A stretch of DNA of 64,000 nucleotides, taken from the NCBI GenBank assembly GCA_031553395.1, contig JAVBLR010000021.1, forward strand, positions 1 to 64,000, in the 5' to 3' direction. The translations under genes and the position numbers were made by a program. The notes under the pieces are model-generated. The model was not told the origin of the DNA, searched no databases, and saw only the letters and a list, made by a program, of their open reading frames with translations. Position 1 is the first letter of the stretch; the number at the start of each line of letters is the position of its first letter. The stretch is from WRGA01 sp031553395 (GTDB lineage: Bacteria > Bacteroidota > Bacteroidia > Bacteroidales > WRGA01). Shown piece after piece: positions 31,896 to 41,337 of the stretch.

Positions 31896-34247
31896 TCATT
31901 TCTTATTCCACACTTTTACCTGATCAACAATAACCCCTTCATCCAATGCAGTTATATTAATAGAGCATTCACCTTTTTTACTTAAGAAGTGATTTGTAAA
32001 ACGTTTAGCCTGATTGGTTAATACATTTTCTTTCCATTCTTCGCTCCGGCCTTCTGTGCGGAAATCAACCACTTGTGTCGGTCCGTTATCTATCTGAATC
32101 GAATAACGAAGAGTATTCCCTTCCACCGGATGATTCGGAGCTAAAGCAAGTTCAATGCGAACGGAATCGGAATTATTCGCTGTAAAATGATATGTAACAG
32201 AACTTCCTTTCGACAGATTTGCGGCGCCACGTTGGTAACCCAATCCATACGATACCGGTTTTTCACCTTTAAAAGAAGTATATTCATTTCCATTGAATAA
32301 TAAAAGTGGCGTTTTATATTCGACCATTGGAGATTCGGCTTTTGTATGCGGAAGCTTATCAAAATCAGAAAGACTCCGAGGTTGATAATTCATCATATTC
32401 TTCCATTTTCCATTTTCCAATGAATTATATTTCTGCGTAAGCGTTACAATCATGTCGTAAGCGTCATCGCTTTGTTTCCAATCCACAATTTCATGACGAG
32501 CTAATTGTCCGTAAAGACACTTCATATTCATTTCGGCAGCTCCGCGTACAGGATATTCTACCAATTGAAACCAAACAGCTTGTTTATTCGGAGAAATTTT
32601 CTTTGAAATTTCTATTACTTTATCCGAGATCTTCTTATAATCATTAATCCGTTGGTTTATTTCTGTTTCACTCCAAGGCAAATCCGATACAATTTTATAC
32701 TTCGGATCTTTTTCTTCCGTGCGGGTTCCACCCATAAACTCCGGTTTACGGATATATGCAAGGCGATAATATTCGGTCATTACAGGAAGGATTTCTTTGG
32801 CATTATCTTCGCCGAATTCCCGGGTCAACCATGTATAAAGATGCTTATCCAATCCATCCATATTACTTTCGATGGAATTGATATTCCATGCCATATCCAT
32901 AAATAATTCTGTCAGATATTCGGCCGGTTTGATATCGCCGACATTCAATATCCACATATCTTTCGCACCTTTATCGTAAGCCAGTTTCATTTGAGTATAC
33001 AGTTGCGCCGGATGATTGGAAGCTAACCAAAGGTAATCGTGAGGCCGTCCCCAATACGAAACATGATAATATACGCCATTTCCACCTTTTCGTGCGCGTT
33101 CCTTTTCATTCGGAAAATGCTTTATATAACCATAATTATCATCGCACCATATTAATGACACATCTTCCGGAACTTCCAATCCCATGTTGTACACATCCAA
33201 TACTTCCTTGTAAGGAATAAAAACCTGTGAAACTTCTTCGACATTCGGATTAACGTATTTAGCAATCATTTCCCGCTGGTCTTTCAAGATCTTCGTTATT
33301 GCATCTTTCTGTTCCTGAAGTGTATTGGCTCCTTCCATTTTCCCATCATGCACGCCTCGTATTCCCAGTGTATATATATTATCAGATCCGGCCAATTCTT
33401 TCACTCGCGTTTCCCAAAATGCCAATACATTTTCCCGGTTGTTTACATAGTCATATTTTCCGGTTCCTCTTACTTTCCATTCGGTGTTGGCGCTACACAT
33501 CATGGGCTCACAATGGGATGTACCGACAAAGATTCCGTATTTATCCGCCATTTCTTTATTTCCGGGTGTAAGATAGAATGCAACAGAACATTCATGCATC
33601 GCCGGCCAGAAAGTATTCGCCCGCAAACGCAAAAGTAATTCGAAAATACGGGCATGTGTTTTCGGGCCTACTTGTCCTTTTATGTCTGAAGGTTCGTATG
33701 TTAAATAACTCCACGGAGTTAGCCCCCAATCTTCATCATTGATAAATATTCCACGATGAGCGACAGATGGATATTCCATCCGGGTAAATCCATTCTTCAA
33801 CGTAAAAGAATCCTTTTTTTCGACCGGAGAATCTGCCCACCATTCCCAAGGGGATACACCAATCAATCGTGATAATTCCAGAATACCATAAGCAGTACCT
33901 CGTTTGTCACTACCAAGTACATACAATTTATCATCTTTAACCTCAATAATAAATCCTTCCTTATGAAGTTGTAAATCCTGAATACTCTTTTTATCTACAG
34001 CATTTTCGGCAGTAGAATTCTTTCCGAGAGTAGCAATAACAATCTGTGCATTTTTGTTTTTTATTATATCACCCCCGAATACATTTTTGTAATCTTTACC
34101 AAACATTTCAAAGGCAGTCTGTACAACTTCTGCCTCATCAGAATCTATTGACACATTTATGTTGGTATTGCTTCGGAAAACAATATCCGCATGGGAATTG
34201 TATATAAAAACGATTCCCATTAAAAGAGTCATTATCAACTTTCTCAT
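31896..34247 (-). CDS. Glycoside hydrolase family 115 (xylan alpha-glucuronidase)
   Basis: 783 residues from the ATG at 34247; an upstream in-frame TTG at 34271 adds eight residues ahead of a clean signal peptide (MRKLIMTLLMGIVFIYNSHA) and is rejected. GH115 enzymes remove (4-O-methyl-)glucuronic acid from internal and terminal xylose units of glucuronoxylan. Family-typical stretches include RLIGVSPWEWWADSPV, TFWPAMHECS, GTSHCEPMMCSANTEWKV and LIWCDDNYGYIKHFP. A beta-sandwich C-terminal domain ends the protein. The substrate fits the uxuA and SDR genes in the same run, which consume glucuronate-derived fructuronate/mannonate. Confidence 0.92.
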   Translation of the reverse strand: MRKLIMTLLMGIVFIYNSHADIVFRSNTNINVSIDSDEAEVVQTAFEMFGKDYKNVFGGDIIKNKNAQIVIATLGKNSTAENAVDKKSIQDLQLHKEGFIIEVKDDKLYVLGSDKRGTAYGILELSRLIGVSPWEWWADSPVEKKDSFTLKNGFTRMEYPSVAHRGIFINDEDWGLTPWSYLTYEPSDIKGQVGPKTHARIFELLLRLRANTFWPAMHECSVAFYLTPGNKEMADKYGIFVGTSHCEPMMCSANTEWKVRGTGKYDYVNNRENVLAFWETRVKELAGSDNIYTLGIRGVHDGKMEGANTLQEQKDAITKILKDQREMIAKYVNPNVEEVSQVFIPYKEVLDVYNMGLEVPEDVSLIWCDDNYGYIKHFPNEKERARKGGNGVYYHVSYWGRPHDYLWLASNHPAQLYTQMKLAYDKGAKDMWILNVGDIKPAEYLTELFMDMAWNINSIESNMDGLDKHLYTWLTREFGEDNAKEILPVMTEYYRLAYIRKPEFMGGTRTEEKDPKYKIVSDLPWSETEINQRINDYKKISDKVIEISKKISPNKQAVWFQLVEYPVRGAAEMNMKCLYGQLARHEIVDWKQSDDAYDMIVTLTQKYNSLENGKWKNMMNYQPRSLSDFDKLPHTKAESPMVEYKTPLLLFNGNEYTSFKGEKPVSYGLGYQRGAANLSKGSSVTYHFTANNSDSVRIELALAPNHPVEGNTLRYSIQIDNGPTQVVDFRTEGRSEEWKENVLTNQAKRFTNHFLSKKGECSINITALDEGVIVDQVKVWNKK

Positions 34248-34261
34248 ATTGAATATATTTA

Positions 34262-34277
34262 TTATTTGCAAAATTAG
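34262..34277 (-). promoter_or_regulatory. Candidate internal promoter/operator upstream of GH115
   Basis: The 16-mer TTATTTGCAAAATTAG occurs here and again at 38761-38776 upstream of the SDR gene. Read on the minus strand it contains TAATTTTG (34276..34269), a -7 match, followed by CAAATAA. A TTTGCAAA palindrome lies across it. No good -33 element is seen. Confidence 0.45.
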
Positions 34278-36715
34278 TAAGAATTAATTTGAATCGAGCT
34301 AGATTTTATACCATCGGAAGTAACTATCAGTTCCATTTTTCCCGGTTGATAATCAGACCGTATGATAACCATTGCCCTTCCATTAAAAAGAGTCGGCGTC
34401 ATCGATTGAAAACTATACATATCATTAGGAGATGCGGTTCCGGAAGCGATAACCCGGCCGCCATTACCTTTGAAGGATAGTTGTACCTGACGTTTGGAAT
34501 CATATACCACATTCCCATCTTTGTCTGTCAATTCAATTAAAACAAAAGAAAGGTCTTGTCCATTTGCAGTTATTTTTGTTCTATCCGCAACTAAACGTAA
34601 TGCCGCAGCTTCACCAATAGTTTGCAAAACAATCGATTCTCCGTCTTTATTATTATCAACTTCCACAGCTTTTAATGTTCCTTTTTGGTAAGGAACATCA
34701 AACGATGTTTTGTATAATTCATTCGTTTCTTTTTCTCCAATCAACGTATTATTCAGGTATAATCTAACTTTTGGTGCCCGTGTATATACATTTACCTTCA
34801 TTGTTTTATTTTCCATTCCGGGGAAAGTCCAGGATAATGATTCTTCGGGCCAACCCCAAAAACTCACTTTTCGAATCTTTCCTTCGGCAACCGGCGCTTC
34901 AACAGCCATACTTATTTTCCGTTCCCGCCACACAACATCGCGATAATACGATTGGGGCTTTTTAATTCCCAGCAAATCAATATCTCCGCACCATCCATTG
35001 AACCAAGGCCAACCCATAAACTGATGAACATTTTCTTCCGGATCGACTTCGATAGAGTTTCCTATTCCCGACTCGCCCAAATAATCCTGTGCCGTCCAAA
35101 TAAAATCACCAATCACATATGGATATTTTTCGACTTTATCCCAGTTTTGAGAAGCCTCCGTTGCTACACTTTCGCTTCCAAACATCACCCGTTGCGGAAA
35201 TTTGGCATGTTCTTCTTCATAAAACCGCCACATATAATTATATCCGGCTACATCAAGGTAATAGAAGGCATTATCGAGCGGAAGCATATTTTTACGGTCT
35301 TTATCCCAATGTTTATTTACTCCGGCGGTAACAGGACGAGTATTATCGTATTTCAGAATTTCCTTTTTTAGATATCCTGCGGTTTCTTTTCCCTCTTCGG
35401 TAATTCGTTCCCGGATTTCATTGCCTATACTCCACATAATTACCGACGGGTGATTCCGATCTCGAAGTACCAAATTTTTGATATCCCTTGCACTCCAGTC
35501 TTTAAAATAAAGATGATAATCCTGCGGATTCTTTTTTCCCCGCCATTGATCAAACGCTTCATCAATCACTAACATTCCCAATCGATCGCAGGCATTCATG
35601 AAACTTTCCGACATCGGGTTATGAGAACCTCTGACAGCATTAAAGCCATTGCTTTTCAGCAACTCTATTTTCCGTTCTTCGGCACGGTCGAAAGAAGCAG
35701 CACCTAATAATCCATTATCGTGATGTACACAACCGCCTTTCAGTTTCATACTGATTCCGTTCAATTCAAAACCGTTTTCGGCAGAAAAAGATATCGTTCG
35801 TATGCCAAAAGGAATTATTATTTCATCCTGCTTGGTTTTCTCTTTCCATAAACTAATTTTCGCAGTATACAGGTTAGGAGTTTCAGTTGACCATAATTCA
35901 GGCGCTTTGACGTCTAATCTGAAAGGAATTTTAAGTGTATCGAAACTTGAAACTTGTGTATTTTGAGTCGATTTGAAAACTGTTTTACCGGAAGAAGAAA
36001 TCAGTTCTATATGTATTGTAAAATCCGCACTTTTTTTATCTCCGTTTATTACAGTAGTAGTCAGCGAAATATCGGCCTGATTATTTGCAATGCTATTTGT
36101 TTGGATAAAAGTTCCCCAATCATCAATATAGGAAGAAGATGTCCGAATCATCCAAACATGACGATAAATTCCCGAACCTGTATACCACCGGGAGTTCTGA
36201 CCTTCATTCAATACTTTTACTGCAATACTATTTTCTTGTCCGGCAGGATTGCAGTATGGGGTTATATCAAAACGAAACGTTGTATAACCATATACATTAT
36301 AATATGCCTTTTTCCCATTAATCCATATTTCGGATTGATTGTATATTCCTTCGAAATACAGTTCGTGCCTTTTACCGGAATCTTCCGGCGAAATAACAAA
36401 TGTTTTGCGATACCAACCTTCTCCACCGAGAGTTTGTCCTGTTGCTGGACCGCCCGGACTTTCTTTACTGAATGGCCCGATGGTTTCACCCGATATCTGA
36501 TTTTTCAATGGTTCAATGCTCCAATCATGCGGCAAATTTAACAACCGCCAGGAAGAATCGTCAAAAGATGGTAATTCTGCATTCGACACATTGCCCAAAT
36601 TGAACCGCCATCCTTTATCAAATAATTCTTTCCTGTCGGATGCTTGTGTAATTTGCCCCATACACAACAAAATCACAGCCAAAAGACAAGTAATTTTTTT
36701 TGTAATTTTATTCAT
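34274..36715 (-). CDS. Glycoside hydrolase family 2 protein (beta-galactosidase/glucuronidase type)
   Basis: 813 residues, exported (signal peptide 1-25, GQITQAS). Order: sugar-binding jelly roll (about 30-200, with FDDSSWRLLNLPHDWSIE), Ig-like domain, (beta/alpha)8 barrel with acid/base Glu in SVIMWSIGNEIRE (near residue 428) and nucleophile Glu in MFGSESVATEA (near 511), then DUF4982-like and C-terminal Ig-like domains. GH2 covers beta-galactosidases, beta-glucuronidases and others; sequence alone does not decide. Its place between GH115 and uxuA favours action on a glucuronate-containing or xylan side-chain oligosaccharide. Confidence 0.9.
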   Translation of the reverse strand: MNKITKKITCLLAVILLCMGQITQASDRKELFDKGWRFNLGNVSNAELPSFDDSSWRLLNLPHDWSIEPLKNQISGETIGPFSKESPGGPATGQTLGGEGWYRKTFVISPEDSGKRHELYFEGIYNQSEIWINGKKAYYNVYGYTTFRFDITPYCNPAGQENSIAVKVLNEGQNSRWYTGSGIYRHVWMIRTSSSYIDDWGTFIQTNSIANNQADISLTTTVINGDKKSADFTIHIELISSSGKTVFKSTQNTQVSSFDTLKIPFRLDVKAPELWSTETPNLYTAKISLWKEKTKQDEIIIPFGIRTISFSAENGFELNGISMKLKGGCVHHDNGLLGAASFDRAEERKIELLKSNGFNAVRGSHNPMSESFMNACDRLGMLVIDEAFDQWRGKKNPQDYHLYFKDWSARDIKNLVLRDRNHPSVIMWSIGNEIRERITEEGKETAGYLKKEILKYDNTRPVTAGVNKHWDKDRKNMLPLDNAFYYLDVAGYNYMWRFYEEEHAKFPQRVMFGSESVATEASQNWDKVEKYPYVIGDFIWTAQDYLGESGIGNSIEVDPEENVHQFMGWPWFNGWCGDIDLLGIKKPQSYYRDVVWRERKISMAVEAPVAEGKIRKVSFWGWPEESLSWTFPGMENKTMKVNVYTRAPKVRLYLNNTLIGEKETNELYKTSFDVPYQKGTLKAVEVDNNKDGESIVLQTIGEAAALRLVADRTKITANGQDLSFVLIELTDKDGNVVYDSKRQVQLSFKGNGGRVIASGTASPNDMYSFQSMTPTLFNGRAMVIIRSDYQPGKMELIVTSDGIKSSSIQINSY

Positions 36716-36749
36716 GATATAAAGGTTATTCTTATGATGAGATTTAATG

Positions 36750-37922
36750 TTATGTTTTCATTAGTTGTTTAACAGTTGCCATAACCCCATCCATTTGCGC
36801 CAAAGCATACATTCGTCCATGAAATGAATAACCAGGATTATATCCTTTGTCTCCATCTTCCAGCATCAAACGTCCATGATCGACACGCATCGGCAATGAT
36901 GGATTTTCTTTATCAAATATTTGTACGAGTTCGATTAAATATCCACGCCCTTCGAGGTGGGAAGCTTCCATAAAATTTCCGTTTGACAAAACATCTGTGC
37001 TTCGCAAATGAACAAAACGGGTACGATTGGCAAATTTCTTGGCCATCTCCGGTACATCATTTTGTATTCCCGAACTTAATGAACCGGCACAGAAAGTCAG
37101 TCCATTATGCGGATTATCCACAGCATTCAATAACCATTGAATATCTTCCGTATCGGTTACAATGCGTGGTAATCCCAACACTTGACAAGGTGGATCATCC
37201 GGATGAATACACATATTTATATCGTATTTTTCACACACCGGCATAATACGGTTCAAGAAATAACGCAGATTTTCACGCAACCCATTTTTATCTATTCCAT
37301 TATATAAATCCAATAATCTGTTAAAAATAGCCACCGGGTTCTGATCGCCTTCTTTGATATTTCCATTGATAAATCCTTGTGTTTTTACAATGATGGTGTC
37401 TATCAATTGATCTTTTTCTTCATTCGTTATGGATTTATTCAGTTCATATACTTTATCCAGTTCTTCTTTTGAATAATCCGTTTCAGCATTTTTCCGTTGA
37501 AGAATAAATATATCGAAATAAGCAAATTTGGTTTTATCAAAAAACAACGTCGATGTACCATCATTCAACTTATAATTGAGATCCGTTCGTATCCAATCAA
37601 TAACCGGCATAAAATTATAGCAAACCGTTTTTATACCTGCTTTTCCCAAATTCTCCAAACTGATAATATAATTATCAACCAACTGGTCTCTTTCGGGTCC
37701 AGCATATTTGATAGCTTCACTAACAGGCAGGCTTTCGACTACCGACCAGCGTAATCCTTCACTTTCAATATAATTTTTTAAATCCAGAATTGCTTCCGGT
37801 GTCCATATTTCGCCATTTGGTATATTATGCAAAGCCGTAACAATCCCTTCCACACCTATTTGGCGCAACATCGGCAAAGTTATCTTATCTTTTTTGCCAA
37901 ACCATCTCCATGTCTTTTCCAT
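36750..37922 (-). CDS. uxuA: Mannonate dehydratase
   Basis: 390 residues, full length. Dehydrates D-mannonate to 2-keto-3-deoxy-D-gluconate in the glucuronate pathway. Begins MEKTWRWFGKKDKITLPMLRQIGVEGIVTALH, the standard UxuA start. Metal-site sequences MCIHPDDPPCQVLGLPRI and FVHLRSTDVLSNGNFMEASHLEGRG are intact. Separated by only 3 nt from the SDR gene upstream and 34 nt from the GH2 gene downstream, so the four genes form one operon. Confidence 0.96.
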   Translation of the reverse strand: MEKTWRWFGKKDKITLPMLRQIGVEGIVTALHNIPNGEIWTPEAILDLKNYIESEGLRWSVVESLPVSEAIKYAGPERDQLVDNYIISLENLGKAGIKTVCYNFMPVIDWIRTDLNYKLNDGTSTLFFDKTKFAYFDIFILQRKNAETDYSKEELDKVYELNKSITNEEKDQLIDTIIVKTQGFINGNIKEGDQNPVAIFNRLLDLYNGIDKNGLRENLRYFLNRIMPVCEKYDINMCIHPDDPPCQVLGLPRIVTDTEDIQWLLNAVDNPHNGLTFCAGSLSSGIQNDVPEMAKKFANRTRFVHLRSTDVLSNGNFMEASHLEGRGYLIELVQIFDKENPSLPMRVDHGRLMLEDGDKGYNPGYSFHGRMYALAQMDGVMATVKQLMKT

Positions 37923-37925
37923 ACT

Positions 37926-38741
37926 TTAAACCCCGCTAAATGCGCTGAAACCACCATCAACAGGAAGCACAACGCCAGTTATAAAACTTGCGGCATCACT
38001 ACAAAGGAACTGAACCGCTCCATTCAATTCAGAAATATCGCCAAAACGTTTCATTGGCGTTTTTGCCAATACCTTTATGCTTCTATCGGTTAATGAACCA
38101 TCCGGATTTATTAGAACAGCACGGTTTTGATCTCCGATAAAGAATCCCGGTGCAATCGCATTAACACGAACTCCATCTCCGTATTTCAAAGCCATTTCGG
38201 TAGCCAACCATTGCGTAAAGTTACTCACTGCAGTTTTTGCAGCCGAATAACCCGGCACACGTGTAATAGCGCTATATGCTGCCATTGACGATATATTGAT
38301 AATACTTCCGGTTTTTTGTTCCGACATTATTTTGCCAAATACCATGCTTGGATATACTGTTCCATTCATATTCAGGCTGGTAACTTTTTCCCATTCATCT
38401 ACCGGCATATCAAAAAACGATTGATCAGGTGCCAATGTTCCTTTGGGTGTATTTCCTCCTGCAATGTTTAATAAGATATCAATTCGTCCCCATTTTTTCA
38501 ATATTTCTTTTGCAACACCTTCCAAACTCTGAATATCAAGAACATTACCAACTATTCCGATAACTTCTCCTCCAAGATTTGTTAATTCTTCTACTCTTTT
38601 ATCCAGATTTTCCTGACGAATATCAATTGCTACAACCTTGGCTCCGGCCTGTACAAAACTTTTCGCAATGCTGCCACCCAAAACTCCTCCGGCTCCTGTT
38701 ATTACAGCAACTTTCCCTTCTATGCTAAACATCTTATCCAT
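37926..38741 (-). CDS. SDR-family oxidoreductase, probable D-mannonate (fructuronate) oxidoreductase
   Basis: 271 residues, classical short-chain dehydrogenase: NAD-binding TGAGGVLGGSIAKSF (about 16-30), the NIAGG motif, catalytic Ser/Tyr/Lys (INISSMAA ... YSAAKTAV at about 175-182) and a C-terminal FITGVVLPVDGGFSAF. It is the first gene of the operon, directly before uxuA. In many Bacteroidetes an SDR in this place performs the fructuronate-to-mannonate step otherwise done by the unrelated UxuB; the assignment is by context. Confidence 0.88.
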   Translation of the reverse strand: MDKMFSIEGKVAVITGAGGVLGGSIAKSFVQAGAKVVAIDIRQENLDKRVEELTNLGGEVIGIVGNVLDIQSLEGVAKEILKKWGRIDILLNIAGGNTPKGTLAPDQSFFDMPVDEWEKVTSLNMNGTVYPSMVFGKIMSEQKTGSIINISSMAAYSAITRVPGYSAAKTAVSNFTQWLATEMALKYGDGVRVNAIAPGFFIGDQNRAVLINPDGSLTDRSIKVLAKTPMKRFGDISELNGAVQFLCSDAASFITGVVLPVDGGFSAFSGV

Positions 38742-38850
38742 ACCAATTTATTTATTAATTTTATTTGCAAAATTAGCTGTAATAACAATAGTATAATTTT
38801 CCTATATTTGCATATAATAACTCTAAATTTGCAATTTAAATGATTACATT
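38742..38850. promoter_or_regulatory. Divergent promoter region with three ATTTGCA copies
   Basis: Contains TTATTTGCAAAATTAG (38761-38776; minus-strand -7 box TAATTTTG at 38775..38768 for the SDR/uxuA operon), TATATTTG (38803-38810) and TAAATTTG (38824-38831), both plus-strand -7 matches for the AraC gene. ATTTGCA occurs three times (about 38764, 38806, 38826), so it may also be a regulator half-site. Confidence 0.5.
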
Positions 38851-39714
38851 ATGAGAAAAATGATAAATGAACAGCTTGCTATTTCGAAGTCGTCTCCTCT
38901 CAGAGCACGATTTTACGATTATAAGCACTTTTCTTATCCGTGGCATTTTCATTCCGAATTTGAAATTATATACATAAAAGAAGGTATTGGCACACGATTC
39001 GTCGGTAATAATATCGACAAATATAAAAAAGGGGACGTACTATTGTTAGGTTCGAACTTACCTCATTATATGAAAAGCGATGATGTTTATCATTCTGAAG
39101 ATAACGACTTTAGAGTAAAAGGAACTATTATCCAATTCGAAAAAGATTTTATGTATCATTCCATCAACCATTATCCACATTTTATTAAAATAAAAAAATT
39201 ACTTGACGAATCTCAACAAGGACTATTTTTTCCGGCGGGACGTTCCTCAAGACTTATTGAACTATTGGAGACAATACCTCAAAAAACAGGAATCGATCAG
39301 ATAATCCATTTTTTACAATTATTAAAAGAAATGTCTGAGACTAATTCCAGACAAATCATTTCTACCTCGGACTTTACAAACATTACATTGTATGATGCTT
39401 CAAGAATAGATAAGATAATTTCATACCTGAATAAAAACTATACCCACAATATCGATTTAGAAGAAATATCATCTTTTGCCGCCATGAATCCTACAGCCTT
39501 TTGTCGTTTCTTCAAGAACAAAACAGGCAAATCTTTTAAAAATTATATATTGGATATGCGCACTGGATATGCCTGCAAATTACTGCTTATGAATGATAAA
39601 AATATATCACAAATAAGTGTAGAATGCGGATTTGATACAATTTCCCATTTCAATAAGATTTTTAAAAAGAATACCGGATATACTCCTTCTCAATATAAAA
39701 AAATAATGTTGTGA
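38851..39714 (+). CDS. AraC-family transcriptional regulator
   Basis: 287 residues. An N-terminal cupin ligand-binding domain (about 20-150, with YPWHFHSEFEIIYIKEGIGT and KKGDVLLLGSNLPHYM) precedes a C-terminal double helix-turn-helix (about 190-287, with IDLEEISSFAAMNPTAFCRF, FKNKTGKSFKNYIL, ISQISVECGFDTISHFNKIF). It is transcribed away from the glucuronate operon across a 109-base shared region, the usual arrangement for a local regulator; the inducer is probably a uronic acid or oligosaccharide (inference). Confidence 0.92.
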   Translation: MRKMINEQLAISKSSPLRARFYDYKHFSYPWHFHSEFEIIYIKEGIGTRFVGNNIDKYKKGDVLLLGSNLPHYMKSDDVYHSEDNDFRVKGTIIQFEKDFMYHSINHYPHFIKIKKLLDESQQGLFFPAGRSSRLIELLETIPQKTGIDQIIHFLQLLKEMSETNSRQIISTSDFTNITLYDASRIDKIISYLNKNYTHNIDLEEISSFAAMNPTAFCRFFKNKTGKSFKNYILDMRTGYACKLLLMNDKNISQISVECGFDTISHFNKIFKKNTGYTPSQYKKIML

Positions 39715-39878
39715 AATAGCAATTTGTTTTTGAAGCAATTGTATCAATTAATTGCTCATATTAGGCATTAATACATGAACTTTTAGTAACCTAAAGATAA
39801 ATCCGCCCACAATATCCTTTTTCTTTCCAAAAAATAATTACTTTTGCAACGATTTATTAAAAGTGGTTCTTTTTCGGC

Positions 39879-40805
39879 ATGATTAACAGAATTCTTATTC
39901 GGATAAAAGTTATACAAATCGTTTATTCGTACTACCTCAACACAAAGAAAGACCTTTCTACAGTGGAAAAAGAGCTTTTCTTCAGTATGGGAAAAGCTTA
40001 TGAGTTATACAATCTTTTGCTATTATTAATGGTAGAAATTACCAAGTTACAACGGAAAAAACTAGATGCTGCCAAGCATAAGTTACTTCCTTCAAAAGAA
40101 GATTTACTTCCAAATACCAAATTCATCAATAATAAATTTATCGCTCAATTGGAAAATAATAACCAATTGGGAAAATATATTGCTAATGAAAAGATTTCAT
40201 GGATAAATGATCTTGATTTTGTAAAACGGTTATTAGAAGAAATCCTTGCTTCGGATATTTACAAGGAATATATGGATTCTCCGGACAAATCCTTTGAAGC
40301 AGACCGGGAATTCTGGCGAAGAATTTTTAAAACATTCATCTGCGAAAGTGAAGACCTTGAACAACTTTTGGAAGATAACTCCGTATATTGGAATGATGAT
40401 TTGGATATTGTATGCACTTTCGTGCTGAAAACAATTAAGCGCATCAGCGAAAAAGGCGGTCAAGAACAAGAGTTGCTGCCAATGTTCAAAGACAAAGAAG
40501 ATGCGGAATATGCAAAAGATTTGTTGCATCGCACTATTTTGCATCAGGATGAATTCAATGAACTTATCCAAAAACAAGCTAAGAACTGGGAATTTGAGCG
40601 CATCGCATTTATGGATTTGATTATCATGCAAACCGCATTAGCCGAATTAACAGCTTTTCCTACTATTCCAATCAATGTTACGTTGAACGAATACATCGAA
40701 ATAGGAAAACAATACAGTACCGAAAAAAGCGGAACATTCATTAATGGAATGTTGGATGGAATTATTTCCGGCCTAAAGAAAGAAAATAAGCTATTGAAAA
40801 ATTAA
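39879..40805 (+). CDS. nusB: Transcription antitermination factor NusB (long Bacteroidetes form)
   Basis: 308 residues, about twice the length of E. coli NusB. The N-terminus (INRILIRIKVIQIVYSYYLN) and C-terminal helical NusB domain (about 205-300: FNELIQKQAKNWEFERIAFM, DLIIMQTALAELTAFPTIPI, NVTLNEYIEIGKQYSTEKSG) are both present with a long insert between. NusB joins NusE/S10 at boxA for rRNA antitermination. First of a plus-strand run with yajC, ybbR and coaE; a TACTTTTG -7 box lies at 39839-39846. Confidence 0.94.
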   Translation: MINRILIRIKVIQIVYSYYLNTKKDLSTVEKELFFSMGKAYELYNLLLLLMVEITKLQRKKLDAAKHKLLPSKEDLLPNTKFINNKFIAQLENNNQLGKYIANEKISWINDLDFVKRLLEEILASDIYKEYMDSPDKSFEADREFWRRIFKTFICESEDLEQLLEDNSVYWNDDLDIVCTFVLKTIKRISEKGGQEQELLPMFKDKEDAEYAKDLLHRTILHQDEFNELIQKQAKNWEFERIAFMDLIIMQTALAELTAFPTIPINVTLNEYIEIGKQYSTEKSGTFINGMLDGIISGLKKENKLLKN

Positions 40806-40874
40806 GACTGATAATAATTCTTAATTTTACATACTTAATCGCAACATAATAAATGCGGTTTCTCAAGAACTTCG

Positions 40875-40882
40875 TATATTTG
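40875..40882 (+). promoter_or_regulatory. -7 box before yajC
   Basis: TATATTTG 29 bases before the yajC ATG fits the Bacteroidetes -7 consensus; no clear TTTG at -33. This suggests yajC can be transcribed apart from nusB. Confidence 0.4.
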
Positions 40883-40910
40883 TAAATGTCAAAACTTTAA
40901 ATATATAAAA

Positions 40911-41255
40911 ATGAATTTACTGACTATTATTCTCCAAGCCAATGGAGGAACTCCGGCCGGTGGTGGAATGTTTGGAGGCGGAAGCACCCAAATGATTGTA
41001 ATGATGCTTCTTATTGTGGTAGTGTTTTATTTCTTCATGATTCGCCCACAATCCAAACGTCAAAAGGAAATCCGCAAATTCAGGGAGGGATTACAATCCG
41101 GAGATAAAGTAATTACTGCCGGAGGTATACATGGCCGTATCAAAGAAGTAAAAGATGATTCTGTAATTTTGGAAGTTGCTGAAAACGTTCGCATACGAGT
41201 AGATAAAGCATCCGTTTTTGCATCAGCTGCCGACACACAACAGAACGCGAAATAA
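40911..41255 (+). CDS. yajC: Preprotein translocase subunit YajC
   Basis: 114 residues. A glycine-rich N-terminus (ANGGTPAGGGMFGGGSTQ) is followed by one transmembrane helix (about 26-43, MIVMMLLIVVVFYFFMIRPQ) and the cytoplasmic domain with the family signature FREGLQSGDKVITAGGIHG, VILEVAENVRIRVDKASV. It binds SecDF in the Sec translocon. Gene order nusB-yajC-ybbR-coaE is the standard Bacteroidales arrangement. Confidence 0.96.
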   Translation: MNLLTIILQANGGTPAGGGMFGGGSTQMIVMMLLIVVVFYFFMIRPQSKRQKEIRKFREGLQSGDKVITAGGIHGRIKEVKDDSVILEVAENVRIRVDKASVFASAADTQQNAK

Positions 41256-41258
41256 ATT

Positions 41259-41323
41259 AAAGTAAAAGGTAATAGGTAAAAAGTAAAAGGCTATTCTTAC
41301 TTTTTCCTATTACCTTTTACTTT
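41259..41323. repeat. Word-type inverted repeat (AAGTAAAA family)
   Basis: Perfect 18-bp arms: AAAGTAAAAGGTAATAGG (41259-41276) and its reverse complement (41306-41323). Further AAAAGTAAAAG copies lie inside and outside. It fills the 82-base gap between yajC and the ybbR gene. Confidence 0.88.
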
Positions 41324-41337
41324 TTACTTTTAAAGCA

